Below, in pieces: positions 39,010 to 48,618 of a DNA stretch of 64,000 nt; position 1 is the first letter of the stretch; every line of letters starts with the position of its first letter. Source of the stretch: Leptospira fainei serovar Hurstbridge str. BUT 6. GTDB taxonomy: Bacteria > Spirochaetota > Leptospiria > Leptospirales > Leptospiraceae. Made by a program: the position numbers and the translations under genes. Location of the stretch: contig NZ_AKWZ02000009.1 in assembly GCF_000306235.2 (NCBI RefSeq), positions 1 to 64,000 of the forward strand. The letters are read 5' to 3'. A model generated the notes under the pieces. It saw nothing but the letters and a program-made list of their open reading frames with translations. It was not told where the DNA came from and made no database searches.

Positions 39010-40512
39010 CTACCTGAATTCTACGGGTAATCTAACAAAGAAGTCCGTTCCCGAAGGGGATTTGCGAACAAGGAGCTTACCCCGGTTCGACTGGATGATT
39101 CCATAACAGACCGAGAGTCCCATACCCACCCTAGTATCATCCGACTGGATTCGTTCGAAAGGTTGAAAGGCATTATCGGGATCGATTTCCAAGGATAAGG
39201 AACCCGACACGCGGATTTCTAAATTCGATTCTTCCGTTTTTCCTCCATCATCACCTTTGCTGAATTTCGCAGTCAGCCGGATTCCGCCGCCTTGAGCTGC
39301 CATTGCGGCCGCATAATAGTAAAGTAAATAATATAGAACTTCCTTTATTTGACTTTGCTTCAAAAATAATTCCGGTAATTCCTGGGGAATATCTTTGATA
39401 AGTTCCAAATTCTTTGAACGTAGCAAAGCCGAAATCATTCCTTCCACCGCGGAAACAATCTCCTCGAAACGAGCCCAAGTCGCTTCCTCATTATCGGATT
39501 TTGAAAAGAGTATAAGATTTCGAACGATTCCCGAAATTCTTTCGCCCTGCTCTATGATAACCCGAGCATAGTTCCTAATATCAGGCTCGACGCTTCGATG
39601 ATTTCGGATAATATTTCCGTAATTAATGATTCCCATTAACGGATTATTGATTTCGTGCGCGATCCCTGCGGCTAATTTCTGAATCGAATCCAATCGCATT
39701 TCGGACTGAATAACTTTTTCCATTTCGGAAATTCTCTGCTCGGAAATGGTAAGCAAGGAAAGTTCGGAGAAGGTAACGATACTTCCGATAATTCTGCCGT
39801 CTTCGTCCCGAATCGGAGATACCCTAAATCCGACCCGAATTTTCTTCCCGTCCCGACGTGCCAGCACCGCGGGAATATAACGAAGATTATTCCCTAAATC
39901 CGTATTATCTTCTTCTAAATCGCCGAACTCGGTTTGAATAAAAGACAAAACTCGGTCTCCCGGTTGCCCCATCGCATCGACCAATCTCCACCCCGTTAAC
40001 TCTTCTCCGGCGTGATTTAAAAAAATGACTTTTCCTTCTCCGTCCAACGAAACGGCGCCTTCCGAAATACTTTGAATAACGTTCCGATATTCGTTCCCGC
40101 TTTCTTTCACCTGCCCGAATCTTTTTTGCTGGCGAAGCGCTATCTCGATCGAGGACTTCAATTGGTGATTTTGAAACGGTTTCGTAATATACGCGTAAGT
40201 GGATGCGGAATCCATCGCGCGCATAAATGTGGAATCGTCCGTGTATGCGGTCATAAAGACGATCGGCACATCCTTGATTCTTTGAATACTTTGCGCGGTT
40301 TGAATCCCGTCCATATCTCCTTCAATCGAGATATCCATTAGTACAAGATCGGGATCGGTCTCTTGAAAGATTGTTTGAGCGTCTTGTCCGTTGGCAGCGA
40401 CTCCTGCAATCCGGTACCCCAAATTTTGAAGAGTCTTTTGAAGATTAAACGAAAGCAACCATTCGTCTTCCACGATTAAGATATTCGGTTGCTCAGAAGA
40501 AGTTGAGCTCAT
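39010..40512 (-). CDS. Receiver-PAS-histidine kinase with degenerate ATP-binding boxes
   Basis: This 500-residue cytoplasmic protein has a receiver domain (phosphoacceptor in LVLMDISIEG, about Asp60; Lys in ITKPFQ), a PAS domain (about residues 140-255, NHAGEELTGW) and a HisKA helix with the phosphoacceptor His286 in AAGIAHEINNPL. In the catalytic domain the N box reads VLYYLLYYYAAAM where Asn is expected, and the DxGxG box is replaced by RVSGSLSLE; the G2 box VGMGLSVCYG is kept. I infer weak or no kinase activity. No membrane segment is present. ATG 40512 is used; TTG 40539 is also possible. Confidence 0.85.
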   Translation of the reverse strand: MSSTSSEQPNILIVEDEWLLSFNLQKTLQNLGYRIAGVAANGQDAQTIFQETDPDLVLMDISIEGDMDGIQTAQSIQRIKDVPIVFMTAYTDDSTFMRAMDSASTYAYITKPFQNHQLKSSIEIALRQQKRFGQVKESGNEYRNVIQSISEGAVSLDGEGKVIFLNHAGEELTGWRLVDAMGQPGDRVLSFIQTEFGDLEEDNTDLGNNLRYIPAVLARRDGKKIRVGFRVSPIRDEDGRIIGSIVTFSELSLLTISEQRISEMEKVIQSEMRLDSIQKLAAGIAHEINNPLMGIINYGNIIRNHRSVEPDIRNYARVIIEQGERISGIVRNLILFSKSDNEEATWARFEEIVSAVEGMISALLRSKNLELIKDIPQELPELFLKQSQIKEVLYYLLYYYAAAMAAQGGGIRLTAKFSKGDDGGKTEESNLEIRVSGSLSLEIDPDNAFQPFERIQSDDTRVGMGLSVCYGIIQSNRGKLLVRKSPSGTDFFVRLPVEFR

Positions 40513-40803
40513 AGATGATTGTTTTTTACTTAGTCCCAAGGTATACGGGGCGACTTCCTCTGACGATATCCTTCCACGTTAGGAGCGAATTGGGAAACCT
40601 TTTTTCCATTTTAGTCCGAAGGTTCCTGAAGAGTTCACCGTTGAAATTGGTTTCGAAGCGCATAATTAGGACTTATTTTACGGAATTTCGTTGCTTTTTT
40701 TCCTCAATTTGCCCTTGTACTTTCTGAAAAGCCCACCCTGAAACCGATAAAAAATCCTTGAACCGAGGCATCTTCGGACATACACTTTGGCCCAGAGGTT
40801 AAC

Positions 40804-41244
40804 ATGCTGGTTAAGGAAATCTTGGAAAAGAAGGACCGAAAGATTCTTTCGGTAGAACCCCAAACTACGGTTTGGGAAGCAATTCGCTTCATGACCAAGT
40901 ACGATATTGGTTCTGTAATAGTTTTGAACGCGGGGAAGTTGGCGGGAATCTTTACGGAACGCGATTTACTGCACTTTGCATCTACGGATCGGGAAAAAGT
41001 CTTCGATAAAACAGTTGCTGAAGTGATGTCAACTCAGTTGACCACGATGACTCCAGGGGACCAAGTGGACGACGTCTTAGCGATTATGCTGAAAAAAAGG
41101 ATACGCCACATGCCGATACTCGACGGAAATCGGCTTACAGGAATTATTTCTATCGGAGATGCGGTTAAAGCCAAAATTGAAAAAACGGAAGAGGAAAATA
41201 AAAATCTCAAACGTTATATCTACAGTGAATCCGGCTTTATTTGA
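40804..41244 (+). CDS. Tandem CBS-domain protein
   Basis: This 146-residue protein is almost entirely two CBS motifs: residues 5-60 (VEPQTTVWEAIRFMTKYDIG, AGIFTERDLL) and 72-127 (MTPGDQVDDVLAIMLKKRIRHMPIL, GIISIGDAVK). Stand-alone CBS pairs bind adenine nucleotides and often modulate another enzyme. An AGAGG site precedes ATG 40804. A hairpin terminator follows, so it is a single-gene unit. Confidence 0.9.
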   Translation: MLVKEILEKKDRKILSVEPQTTVWEAIRFMTKYDIGSVIVLNAGKLAGIFTERDLLHFASTDREKVFDKTVAEVMSTQLTTMTPGDQVDDVLAIMLKKRIRHMPILDGNRLTGIISIGDAVKAKIEKTEEENKNLKRYIYSESGFI

Positions 41245-41271
41245 ACTACGAGCGGCAGTTCCGCTTCTTCC

Positions 41272-41297
41272 GCGGCAAGAACGAAATTGCCGCTTTT
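41272..41297 (+). terminator. Intrinsic terminator after CBS-domain gene
   Basis: GCGGCAA pairs perfectly with TTGCCGC across an 8-base loop and is followed at once by TTTT. It lies 27 bases after the CBS gene stop codon. Confidence 0.75.
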
Positions 41298-41394
41298 CCA
41301 TTTGAATTCCGGGGGTCCTTTCAGAACGCACCTTGGTCAGAGCTAAACGAAATCAGGTTGCCGGAATCCTTTTTGTCGAAAGAATGATTCTAGG

Positions 41395-41586
41395 ATGAAG
41401 TTCCTATTTTTCTTATTACTCAGTTATCTCGTTTTTCGATTCGTTCAGCGAGCGTTTACTCCGATTCGTAAAGAAGAACGTAGCGGATTTAAGGTTATTT
41501 TCCCGGATGCCCGTCATGCCGGAAGGGAAAAGGATATTTCCGATAAAGTCAGAATTTTAGAGAAAGAAGATTCGGAAAACCGATGA
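41395..41586 (+). CDS. Small membrane-anchored protein, 63 residues
   Basis: The protein starts with one hydrophobic helix (FLFFLLLSYLVFRFV) and continues with a charged cytoplasmic-type tail (KEERSGFKVIFPDARHAG). No family is recognised. The 4-base overlap with the following lipoprotein gene (ATGA) supports it as a real gene in a two-gene unit. Confidence 0.6.
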   Translation: MKFLFFLLLSYLVFRFVQRAFTPIRKEERSGFKVIFPDARHAGREKDISDKVRILEKEDSENR

Positions 41587-42092
41587 AGAGATTTCTATTC
41601 TTCCTCCCCTTACTCCTCGTGTCCCTCATGATATCCTGTCTCGGGATGAAGGGAGAATTCGGTTGGGCTATTTTGGACGAGGATCAATTGGATTTCCTCG
41701 AAAAACGGATGACCAACATAAGCGAATTCACGTTAACTCGGGATAAACTGGCCTTTCCAAACGATAAAACATTAGCCTATATTTATAAATTTTCCCGCCT
41801 TCCAAATCCCGAAGCCGAGACATACGTAAGTTTAAGCCGGTTTCAATTAGGATTTAATGAAATAGAAGTCAGTCGCAAGCGTCCTGATTTATCCACTTCC
41901 ACGATTCGAGGCAGTTTTCGCGATTTACCGACGGGAAAATATCTTCTTAAAGTTTCGTACAACGAAGATGTGATCGATAGCGTGGAATTTAGAATCGTTT
42001 CCCCGGCAGGAACTATGGACGAGGATGAGGATGCTCCGTCCGGCTCGGACGATATCGAAAAATATTCCAAAACAAGAAACGGAAAAGATTAA
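41583..42092 (+). CDS. Putative lipoprotein, unknown function
   Basis: This 169-residue protein has a lipoprotein signal (LFFLPLLLVSLMISC, Cys19) and a mature part with a beta-sandwich-like pattern (TYVSLSRFQLGFNEIEVS, GKYLLKVSYNEDVIDSVEFRI) and an acidic C-terminal tail with EDEDAPSGSDD. The arrangement suggests a periplasmic or surface lipoprotein with an immunoglobulin-like domain. The stop codon shares TTAA with the convergent TPR-like gene. The preceding 63-residue gene is translationally coupled. Confidence 0.7.
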   Translation: MKRFLFFLPLLLVSLMISCLGMKGEFGWAILDEDQLDFLEKRMTNISEFTLTRDKLAFPNDKTLAYIYKFSRLPNPEAETYVSLSRFQLGFNEIEVSRKRPDLSTSTIRGSFRDLPTGKYLLKVSYNEDVIDSVEFRIVSPAGTMDEDEDAPSGSDDIEKYSKTRNGKD

Positions 42093-44014
42093 GGCGTATC
42101 GCTCGCAAGAGGATCTCCGGGATACGGATCGCGAGGAATACCGTCTTCCAGAATTCGATTAATTCTTTCTATATTCCGCAAAGCAAGATTCATTTCCGTT
42201 TGAGTTCCGATTTTAAGAATCTCTTCGTTGAATTTCTTCGCGGTCGCAAAATCCTTTTCGAACTCGTATAATATCGATACTCTCTGCATCGCTTTCGTTC
42301 CGGGAGAAGTTTCCAGCTTTGTTCGGACAACGTCTATTCTTTCCTTAGTTTCCTCCAATTCCAGATTCTTCAATCGATATTGAGCCATATCCTGATCATT
42401 TGTACGCTCTAAGAGGCCTTTCTTAATCGTCAGTAATTCCTTCTTGCCTTCCGAATATTTACGATCTTCCTTTGTATAACTCTCGCGGAGCTTGGCGTAG
42501 GAATCGATCGACTTCAATAATTCGGTCTTTTCCTTAGCGGGTTTCTTCTCGTATCTGTGCAAACGCGAAATTCCCAGATGAGCGATCGTTTCCATTCTAA
42601 AGCGCTCTTGGGAATCAGGAAATGAAAGTTCTGATTCTGTCTCGGCCTCTTTTGCTCTGCCTTCTAACCAATATGAATAATATGCGGCGGCTTTTTCCAA
42701 ATTCCCGATTTTAGTTTCGAAAAAATTGCCTACTTCAAAGGAGTACAATCCTTTCTTTTTCGGATCAGGTTCGGCTTGATAATATTTTTCATAGAATTCA
42801 GCCGCTAAAACATATTGTTTCAATTCGGTATGAAGCGAAGCGATTTCCCGATAGACCGGAGCCATCTCGGCATCGGTTTTATTTTCTTTTAATGCAAGAG
42901 TAAGATACTTTAAGTAGAAATCCAAAGCCTTGGATTTCTTTCCGGCGGAACGTAATTCTTGGGCGAGGCTTAAAACCACCGGAGAATATTCGGGATCCAA
43001 TCGAAACGCGATTTCGAGCAAGCCCGCATATCCGAAGTAGTCCGTGTTTCTTTTATAATCGAATAGAACGAAGATCCCTTGGCCGCTGACCGAAGTTTTG
43101 TTAACGACTTTAAGTCGCTCCTTGTTTTCGTTTTCCGCTTCCTTTACGTATTTTGCCAAATCGAATACGGCGCTCGCATCTTCCCGAGATTTTCGCTTAA
43201 AGAAAGGATAATAATTCTTCTCGAACGAATCCTTATAGGAAGCATCCGCCTGCTTGAGACGCTCTTCGGCGATCTTTACATTCTGCCTTGCGTCGGCGAT
43301 ATCCTTCGATTCTATCTTTCTCTTAGGCTGGTTTTCTTCGAAAATAAGTTCTTTCCCTCTTACGTTCGCCGCCTCCAAAACATGAATCTTATCTTTGGCT
43401 TTATTCCAATCGATTCCGGCCTGAGAAAGTTCCTTTGCAATCCGTCCATGCCCTCTCGCTTTTTCTATTTCGGAGCTATCGTATAATTCTCTCAGTCGCG
43501 ACTCTTTCGAGAAAGATTCCTCGGTGTGAGCGAAATCGCGGTAGCGTAAAGCGGTGCTCGCTTCCTCTAAAGCTTTGAAATTCTGCTTTCTCTTGGCATA
43601 TTCCTGTCCCAAAAGAGAATGGAGTTCGAACAGAATGGGAGATTCGCGCAGAACGGCGGCATCGGTGAGTTTATTCGCCATTTTAAGAATTAATAATCTT
43701 AAAGTGTTTCGATCCGTTTTTTCTGTGAAGATTTTTCCGAGTCTCCGCTCTTCTTCAGTTCGTTTAGGGTCTACGAACTGCGCGTAATAACGGTCCAACG
43801 GAGCACGGATAGACGCGATCGAATCAACCCCTTCAACAGGATTCGATAGGGATTCTTTTAATTTTGCGACTTCGTCCGGCGGGATAACTTCATGAGGAAG
43901 TTTATAAATCCCGGCGGGATCGAGTCGTTGATCCTGCTCGTCCGCTAAAAGCAAGCTCGCCGATCCGATATAAAGCAGAAGCAGCGCGCCCGTTTTCAGG
44001 CGGAGAAAATTCAT
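42089..44014 (-). CDS. Large exported helical repeat (TPR-like) protein
   Basis: This 641-residue protein has a signal peptide ([16 protein letters not shown]) and is otherwise predominantly helical, with TPR-like repeats around residues 340-460 ([44 protein letters not shown], then [16 protein letters not shown]). The first half is Lys/Glu-rich coiled helix. It may be a periplasmic scaffold. ATG 44014 overlaps the stop of cheW by 4 bases, so it is translated together with a chemotaxis adaptor, an unexpected pairing. The stop overlaps the convergent lipoprotein gene. Confidence 0.75.
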   Translation of the reverse strand: MNFLRLKTGALLLLYIGSASLLLADEQDQRLDPAGIYKLPHEVIPPDEVAKLKESLSNPVEGVDSIASIRAPLDRYYAQFVDPKRTEEERRLGKIFTEKTDRNTLRLLILKMANKLTDAAVLRESPILFELHSLLGQEYAKRKQNFKALEEASTALRYRDFAHTEESFSKESRLRELYDSSEIEKARGHGRIAKELSQAGIDWNKAKDKIHVLEAANVRGKELIFEENQPKRKIESKDIADARQNVKIAEERLKQADASYKDSFEKNYYPFFKRKSREDASAVFDLAKYVKEAENENKERLKVVNKTSVSGQGIFVLFDYKRNTDYFGYAGLLEIAFRLDPEYSPVVLSLAQELRSAGKKSKALDFYLKYLTLALKENKTDAEMAPVYREIASLHTELKQYVLAAEFYEKYYQAEPDPKKKGLYSFEVGNFFETKIGNLEKAAAYYSYWLEGRAKEAETESELSFPDSQERFRMETIAHLGISRLHRYEKKPAKEKTELLKSIDSYAKLRESYTKEDRKYSEGKKELLTIKKGLLERTNDQDMAQYRLKNLELEETKERIDVVRTKLETSPGTKAMQRVSILYEFEKDFATAKKFNEEILKIGTQTEMNLALRNIERINRILEDGIPRDPYPGDPLASDTP

Positions 44015-44475
44015 TTTACCGCAGAACCTAACTCCGACAATTCTTCGGAACCCAGGATCTTCTCGATATCGATCAATATAATAAATCGATCATCTTTTTT
44101 ACCGACGCCGGTAATATAGCGAGAAGAAATTCCTTTAACCGAAGGAGGAGGAGGATTGATTGTTTCAGGAGGAAATAAGGCTACGTTTGCGACCTTATCT
44201 ACGATAATTCCTACCGATTCACCTCCGATCTTCACTACGATAGCGCGATCGTATTCGGACTCGTGCTCTCTCGGAATATTTAATTTAACTCCGAGATCGA
44301 CCATTTTTACGACTTTGCCTCGGATATCCATAATCCCGGCAAAGTAATTTTTAGAACGAGGTACTCGTACTAAATTGTGAATTTTTATAATCTCGTCTAC
44401 CCAGGTGATCGGAATCGCATATTCCTCTTCGCCTAAACTAAACAGAATGTACTGGTGTTCGATTTCGTCGGACAT
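44011..44475 (-). CDS. cheW: CheW chemotaxis adaptor
   Basis: This 154-residue protein is a single CheW domain: [22 protein letters not shown], the conserved [27 protein letters not shown], and ILIDIEKIL at the end. It couples methyl-accepting receptors to CheA kinase in the cytoplasm. Leptospira carries several CheW paralogs; no cheA or receptor is present in this window. The gene lies 9 bases after a membrane-protein gene and overlaps the exported TPR-like gene, so they form one transcription unit. Confidence 0.92.
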   Translation of the reverse strand: MSDEIEHQYILFSLGEEEYAIPITWVDEIIKIHNLVRVPRSKNYFAGIMDIRGKVVKMVDLGVKLNIPREHESEYDRAIVVKIGGESVGIIVDKVANVALFPPETINPPPPSVKGISSRYITGVGKKDDRFIILIDIEKILGSEELSELGSAVK

Positions 44476-44484
44476 TCCCCCTCC

Positions 44485-45219
44485 TCAGAAACGGGTGTAT
44501 CCGTAATAATAGAAGTACGATCCTGAACCTAAGAAAAGCATCACCTTCGAAAAGAGCGGATCGCGTTTCCTCAGTATCCAGTCCAAACCGCCAAAAAGCA
44601 AACCGAAAACCGCGAGCGAAAAACCCAGTAAATAAAAATCCAGGTAGGTATACCAAATTCCGACTGCACTCATAGCCCCTACGAATAGATCGTGAAGATC
44701 TCCCCAGAGCCTACGGCGAATTCTTGGCCATAACGGTTCGGAAGGGGTTTTATCCGAGAATCTATCCCAGAAACCGGCTCCCCTTCGAATCCCGAAAACA
44801 TGATCGTATTTGGTCGAAATTTCCCAAGGTTTCGACTCTTTCCGTTCCGTCGCGGCTCCCAAAGGTTCCGGGGAAACCCCGTATGCTCCGCCCATAACTT
44901 GCAGAGCATCCCTATCCGGAAGTGAGGAAACTAAATCTCGAAAAGGGGCGAATCTGGAATATAGCGGATAGGAACGACCGGTGCTTAGATCGGTTTCCTT
45001 GAGAATCGAACCGTCCCGAATCGTAGAAACATAGATCCTTCCGTTCTCTCCGGCAACCTCTAATGTCAGACGGATTTTGCGATCGTGATAATGAAAATCG
45101 GCTTGGAGAATATCTCCATCCGGAGTTTTAGCTTGATATGATTTTGTGTATCCTTTGGCAGGAGGAAACTCAGGCTTCCACCACTTACGAAGAACGGAAT
45201 AATCCTGGAACGAGGCCAT
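44485..45219 (-). CDS. Membrane protein of unknown function, upstream of cheW
   Basis: I do not recognise this 244-residue protein. The first 165 residues are soluble and rich in aromatic and charged residues (KWWKPEFPPAKGYTKSYQAK). The C-terminus has three hydrophobic segments (LFVGAMSAVGIWYTYLDFYLL, GFSLAVFGLLFGG, VMLFLGSGSYFYYYGY). It ends 9 bases before cheW. It may be a membrane-linked partner of that unit, but nothing in the sequence proves it. Confidence 0.65.
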   Translation of the reverse strand: MASFQDYSVLRKWWKPEFPPAKGYTKSYQAKTPDGDILQADFHYHDRKIRLTLEVAGENGRIYVSTIRDGSILKETDLSTGRSYPLYSRFAPFRDLVSSLPDRDALQVMGGAYGVSPEPLGAATERKESKPWEISTKYDHVFGIRRGAGFWDRFSDKTPSEPLWPRIRRRLWGDLHDLFVGAMSAVGIWYTYLDFYLLGFSLAVFGLLFGGLDWILRKRDPLFSKVMLFLGSGSYFYYYGYTRF

Positions 45220-45380
45220 ACAACGTTCCTATCGGTGAATTTCGAAAATTGCTTTAGGTCCGTTTGAAGCGGTTTTGAATTTCGAAGGATATCTTCGATT
45301 AAGAAATGAGGTGGGCGGCGAGACCGGGGCTCGCCTATGATGGAAGAGGAACCCGGTCTTAAAGTCCGGTTAGTACCGGT

Positions 45381-45476
45381 CTATTTGCCTTTCTTCTTAT
45401 GACGGTTAAGTCTTCTCTTTTTCTTCCTTTTATGAGTCGCGATCTTTCTTCGCTTTCTTTTTTTACCGGAAGGCAT
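45381..45476 (-). CDS. 31-residue bS22/COX24-like ribosomal small protein
   Basis: This very short gene encodes MPSGKKRKRRKIATHKRKKK and ends RLNRHKKKGK. The pattern matches the AURKAIP1/COX24 (mS38, bacterial bS22) family of tiny Arg/Lys-rich small-subunit ribosomal proteins. ATG 45476 follows an AGGAG site with good spacing, and TAG is at 45381. It lies 37 bases after the mannose-1-phosphate guanylyltransferase gene on the same strand and is too short for ordinary gene finders. The family call is by clear resemblance. Confidence 0.85.
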   Translation of the reverse strand: MPSGKKRKRRKIATHKRKKKRRLNRHKKKGK

Positions 45477-45512
45477 TCGGTGCTCCTATGGGTTTCCTAC
45501 CCTGTCAGCAAA

Positions 45513-46574
45513 TTATTCGGTATACTTTTGTAAACCTTTATTTTTACGGATCTCGGCCACTAGTGTTTTGATTTCTCCGATACCTTCTTTAGAAGCGATG
45601 AATAGTACATCTTCTTCTTCCACTACGACTAAATCTTGTACTCCGAGTAAAGCAGTGAACTCTTTTCGAGTTTGAGTTACGTTATTGGAAGATTTAAAAA
45701 ATAGAATATCCTTTCCGATGTGTCGATTTCCTTGAGAGTCACCCGGGAGCACTCGCTCCAACGAAAGCCAGGAACCCACATCATCCCAACCGAAACTCGC
45801 TTCCACCATACGAATCTTCGAACTCTTTTCCATAATTGTGATGTCGACAGGTTCCGACGGAAGTAGTCTGAAGGCTTCGCCCAACTCTCCGGCTTTCTTA
45901 AAGGGAAAACGATCTTGAAGAGGTTTAAGAATTCTAGGCGCTAATGAAGAGAACTCATCCAGTATCAAACCGGTTTTCCAAATAAAGATTCCGGGATTCC
46001 AATAAAAATTAGATTTCTTAATGTATTTCAACGCCGTCTTCATATCCGGCTTCTCGAAGAACGCCTTCACTTCGAATCCGTACTTTGTCGGTTTTCCTGA
46101 GGAAATGTAACCGTATCCGACTTCAGGACGGTTCGGTTTAATTCCAAGAAGAACCAAATGGTCTTTGGTTTCGTGAATCGCTTTCTGAATCGTTTTAGTA
46201 AATTCCTTATCGGAGCTTACCCAGGCGTCTGCGGAAAGCACGACCTGAACCGGGTCGCCGAACATTTCTTTAAAATAAAGAGAGGCCAAGGCGATGATCG
46301 GCGCCGTATTTTTACCTTCGGGTTCGATAATAAAATTCTTTTCCGGAAAATTTCGTTCCTGGGCGAGGATCGCCTTCTTTAAGGTTGCATTGGTTCCGAT
46401 GAATATCCGATCCAAACTCGTGATGCTTAAGGCACGATTTAAGGTTTCCTTAAGTAAAGTATTTTTAGAATAGACTTTTTGAAGCTGCTTAGGCGTGGAA
46501 ATTCTAGAGCGAGGCCAAAACCTCTCCCCTTTTCCTCCTGCCATAATTAAAACTACAGGTTTTTCCTGACTCAT
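45513..46574 (-). CDS. manC: Mannose-1-phosphate guanylyltransferase
   Basis: This 353-residue nucleotidyltransferase makes GDP-mannose from GTP and mannose 1-phosphate. The GTP-binding signature is [17 protein letters not shown] (residues 8-24), followed by [21 protein letters not shown] and FFEKPD. It lacks the phosphomannose-isomerase domain of bifunctional ManC/AlgA. GDP-mannose feeds surface glycan or glycoprotein synthesis. ATG 46574 follows a GGAG site; the frame extends to 46754, but that part overlaps the upstream gene. It follows that gene by 2 bases. Confidence 0.92.
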   Translation of the reverse strand: MSQEKPVVLIMAGGKGERFWPRSRISTPKQLQKVYSKNTLLKETLNRALSITSLDRIFIGTNATLKKAILAQERNFPEKNFIIEPEGKNTAPIIALASLYFKEMFGDPVQVVLSADAWVSSDKEFTKTIQKAIHETKDHLVLLGIKPNRPEVGYGYISSGKPTKYGFEVKAFFEKPDMKTALKYIKKSNFYWNPGIFIWKTGLILDEFSSLAPRILKPLQDRFPFKKAGELGEAFRLLPSEPVDITIMEKSSKIRMVEASFGWDDVGSWLSLERVLPGDSQGNRHIGKDILFFKSSNNVTQTRKEFTALLGVQDLVVVEEEDVLFIASKEGIGEIKTLVAEIRKNKGLQKYTE

Positions 46575-46576
46575 CT

Positions 46577-47455
46577 CTACTCCACTTCTTTGGGTTTTCG
46601 AGCGGTTTGTTTCTTCTTCCCCAAGGCCTTTGGATCTCCGAGAATGGAATCTACAGGAAGGAGGATTACTTCGACCTTGTCTCCCAAGCTCTCGTATAGG
46701 ACAAACTCTTTCATCTCCGGATTCTTTTTTAGGAAGTCTCGGTATGCTTCCCAACGGTGTTTTGCTGCGGTAAGCTTTGCCTCTTCTTGGACCAGGAGGA
46801 GTTCCGCTTTTTTTAACGCATCCAATTTTTCCTGTTTTTTGGCCAATAGGTAATTCGGATTTCGTAACAAGTTATTGATTACTAGCGGATCGGGAACCTG
46901 CAACTCTATAATCCGAACCGACTCGACACGGAGCCAAGGCATTTGATTCGAGACCCCGATAGAAGCCTCCTTTCTCAGGAAATTGGACAGTCCGTCCTTT
47001 GTAAGATTGAGATTCTTTTCGTCTTCGATCCGGGACCTAAGCAAAGATAGAAAAATCCCCGAAAGAAATTTTTTCCTGGCGGATTCGGCAATTCCTCCGG
47101 CGGAAAACCATTTTTTCGCCCCTTCTCCATCTAAGGAGAAAACGACCTCAAAGTCGGCCGAAATCGTCCCTTCTTCCGAATCTTTGGGAAACAGGCCGGA
47201 CGATAAATCGTAAGCGATTTTTACTTCTTCGGAAAGGGAGCGTAAATCTTCCTTTAGAATTTTATGATCCCAGAATAGATATACCCTGGGTTCGTACGCC
47301 AACCCCGGCCCACGTATAAAGGACAATAATCGAGAATCGGATGACCAGGTGACGAGAGCTTCCCCGTCTCCTAGGATATAAAGTGGATAGACGATCCCGA
47401 CAAGGATTCCTCCGAATAGGAAGAATAGAAAAGCTCTACCAATCCATCGAATCAT
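46577..47455 (-). CDS. Membrane-anchored protein, possibly SPFH/band-7-like
   Basis: This 292-residue protein has one N-terminal membrane helix ([21 protein letters not shown]), an alpha/beta region that resembles band-7 domains ([21 protein letters not shown]), and a coiled Lys/Glu-rich segment (residues 210-255) before a basic tail. The SPFH resemblance is weak and I do not claim it firmly. It sits directly between hfq (no gap) and manC (2 bases), clearly in the same operon. Confidence 0.65.
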   Translation of the reverse strand: MIRWIGRAFLFFLFGGILVGIVYPLYILGDGEALVTWSSDSRLLSFIRGPGLAYEPRVYLFWDHKILKEDLRSLSEEVKIAYDLSSGLFPKDSEEGTISADFEVVFSLDGEGAKKWFSAGGIAESARKKFLSGIFLSLLRSRIEDEKNLNLTKDGLSNFLRKEASIGVSNQMPWLRVESVRIIELQVPDPLVINNLLRNPNYLLAKKQEKLDALKKAELLLVQEEAKLTAAKHRWEAYRDFLKKNPEMKEFVLYESLGDKVEVILLPVDSILGDPKALGKKKQTARKPKEVE

Positions 47456-47707
47456 CTAGGCAGAAGGAGTTTCCTTCGCCGCTTCTTCGGTATATAGTTT
47501 GATCACTTTGGAAGGAATGATGGTAGAAATCGCGTGTTTGTACACTAAACTCTGCTTATTTTCCTGCTCCAGGATGATTGTAAAATTATCGAAGCTTACA
47601 ACCTTTCCTTTTAAAGGAACTCCATTCAGAAGGTAGATGGTAAGTTCCAATTTTTCCTTCCTTGCAGTGTTAAGGAGTTGGTCCTGGATATTGTTTTTAG
47701 CAGACAT
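47456..47707 (-). CDS. hfq: RNA chaperone Hfq
   Basis: This 83-residue protein is a typical Hfq: Sm1 motif with [17 protein letters not shown] and Sm2 motif YKHAISTI, which form the ring binding sRNAs and mRNAs. The N-terminal [13 protein letters not shown] is also standard, and the C-terminal tail is short, suggesting limited arginine-rim chemistry. ATG 47707 lies 14 bases after the miaA stop. The miaA-hfq order is widespread in bacteria and supports both calls. Confidence 0.95.
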   Translation of the reverse strand: MSAKNNIQDQLLNTARKEKLELTIYLLNGVPLKGKVVSFDNFTIILEQENKQSLVYKHAISTIIPSKVIKLYTEEAAKETPSA

Positions 47708-47721
47708 AGGTTTTATCCGTT

Positions 47722-48618
47722 TTATATATTTTGTATATTTTTATACGCTTCACTTGGTTTCACGGGAGTCAAGAAGGCTTGCTTCCTGAACCAAGTGATT
47801 TGTCGTTTGGCGTAATTTCTGTGGGATTGGCTTAAATTCCCTAAGAATGTCTCAAGATTGGACTTTCCTTTAATATTTTCAAGCGCGAAATTATAACCGA
47901 GCGAAGAGAGCCCTGGGCAACTCTCCCCGTATTTATCGGCTACTTTTTTTGCCTCCTCGGCCATTCCGTCCGAGATCATTTTCCGAGCTCGTTCGTCGAT
48001 TCTAAGATACAATTCCTTACGATCTAAATCCAAAAAATATCCTCGAAGAATATTCAAATTTCGAGTATGTAAGGCGCCCGATCCCTCTTTGATTTTTAAT
48101 TCCGACCAACGAACTCCCATTAAATTAACTTCCAAGGCTCTGCCGTATCGATAATCATCATTTGGGAATATTCTCTCGAGGGCGACCGGGTCTAATTCTC
48201 GAAGCAATCTCATTTTTTCCTCTATCGGAAATGATTCCACTCGAGCACGAACTTCAGGGCTAATATTCGGAACGTCGAACATTCCAAAAAGAAACGCATT
48301 CAAATAAAATCCCGTACCTGCAGTCAGTACTGGAATCTTTCCTTTCGAGAGAACGATATCCAACGCCTTCGCCGCAAAGATCGAATATTTAGCGGCGTCG
48401 ATCGACTCCGCGGGAGAAATCAGATTGGTTAAATGGTGAGGAATTCTCTCTAGATCCTGCTGCGAGGGAGAAGCGGTTCCGATAGGAAGCTCTTGATAGA
48501 TTTGCCTGGAATCAAAGGAAAGAATCTCAAAGCGAGAGGGGTCCAATTCCCGGACCAGGGCCGTCTTACCCGCGCCAGTCGGCGCGGTCAGGATTACGAT
48601 CGAAGACTGGGAGCGGAT
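47722..48618 (-). CDS. miaA: tRNA dimethylallyltransferase; start codon unclear
   Basis: MiaA adds an isopentenyl group to A37 of tRNAs reading UNN codons. Clear motifs are the P-loop TAPTGAGKT (coded at 48588-48562), the catalytic [23 protein letters not shown], and the C-terminal [18 protein letters not shown]. The frame is open upstream of the P-loop but contains no ATG, GTG or TTG before the preceding gene; the first TTG (48546) would remove the P-loop. The most plausible starts are rare codons, ATC 48618 (used here), ATA 48621, ATC 48600 or CTG 48591, right after a GGAGGAGGA run. The length of about 298 residues with ATC 48618 fits the family. Confidence 0.9.
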   Translation of the reverse strand: MRSQSSIVILTAPTGAGKTALVRELDPSRFEILSFDSRQIYQELPIGTASPSQQDLERIPHHLTNLISPAESIDAAKYSIFAAKALDIVLSKGKIPVLTAGTGFYLNAFLFGMFDVPNISPEVRARVESFPIEEKMRLLRELDPVALERIFPNDDYRYGRALEVNLMGVRWSELKIKEGSGALHTRNLNILRGYFLDLDRKELYLRIDERARKMISDGMAEEAKKVADKYGESCPGLSSLGYNFALENIKGKSNLETFLGNLSQSHRNYAKRQITWFRKQAFLTPVKPSEAYKNIQNI

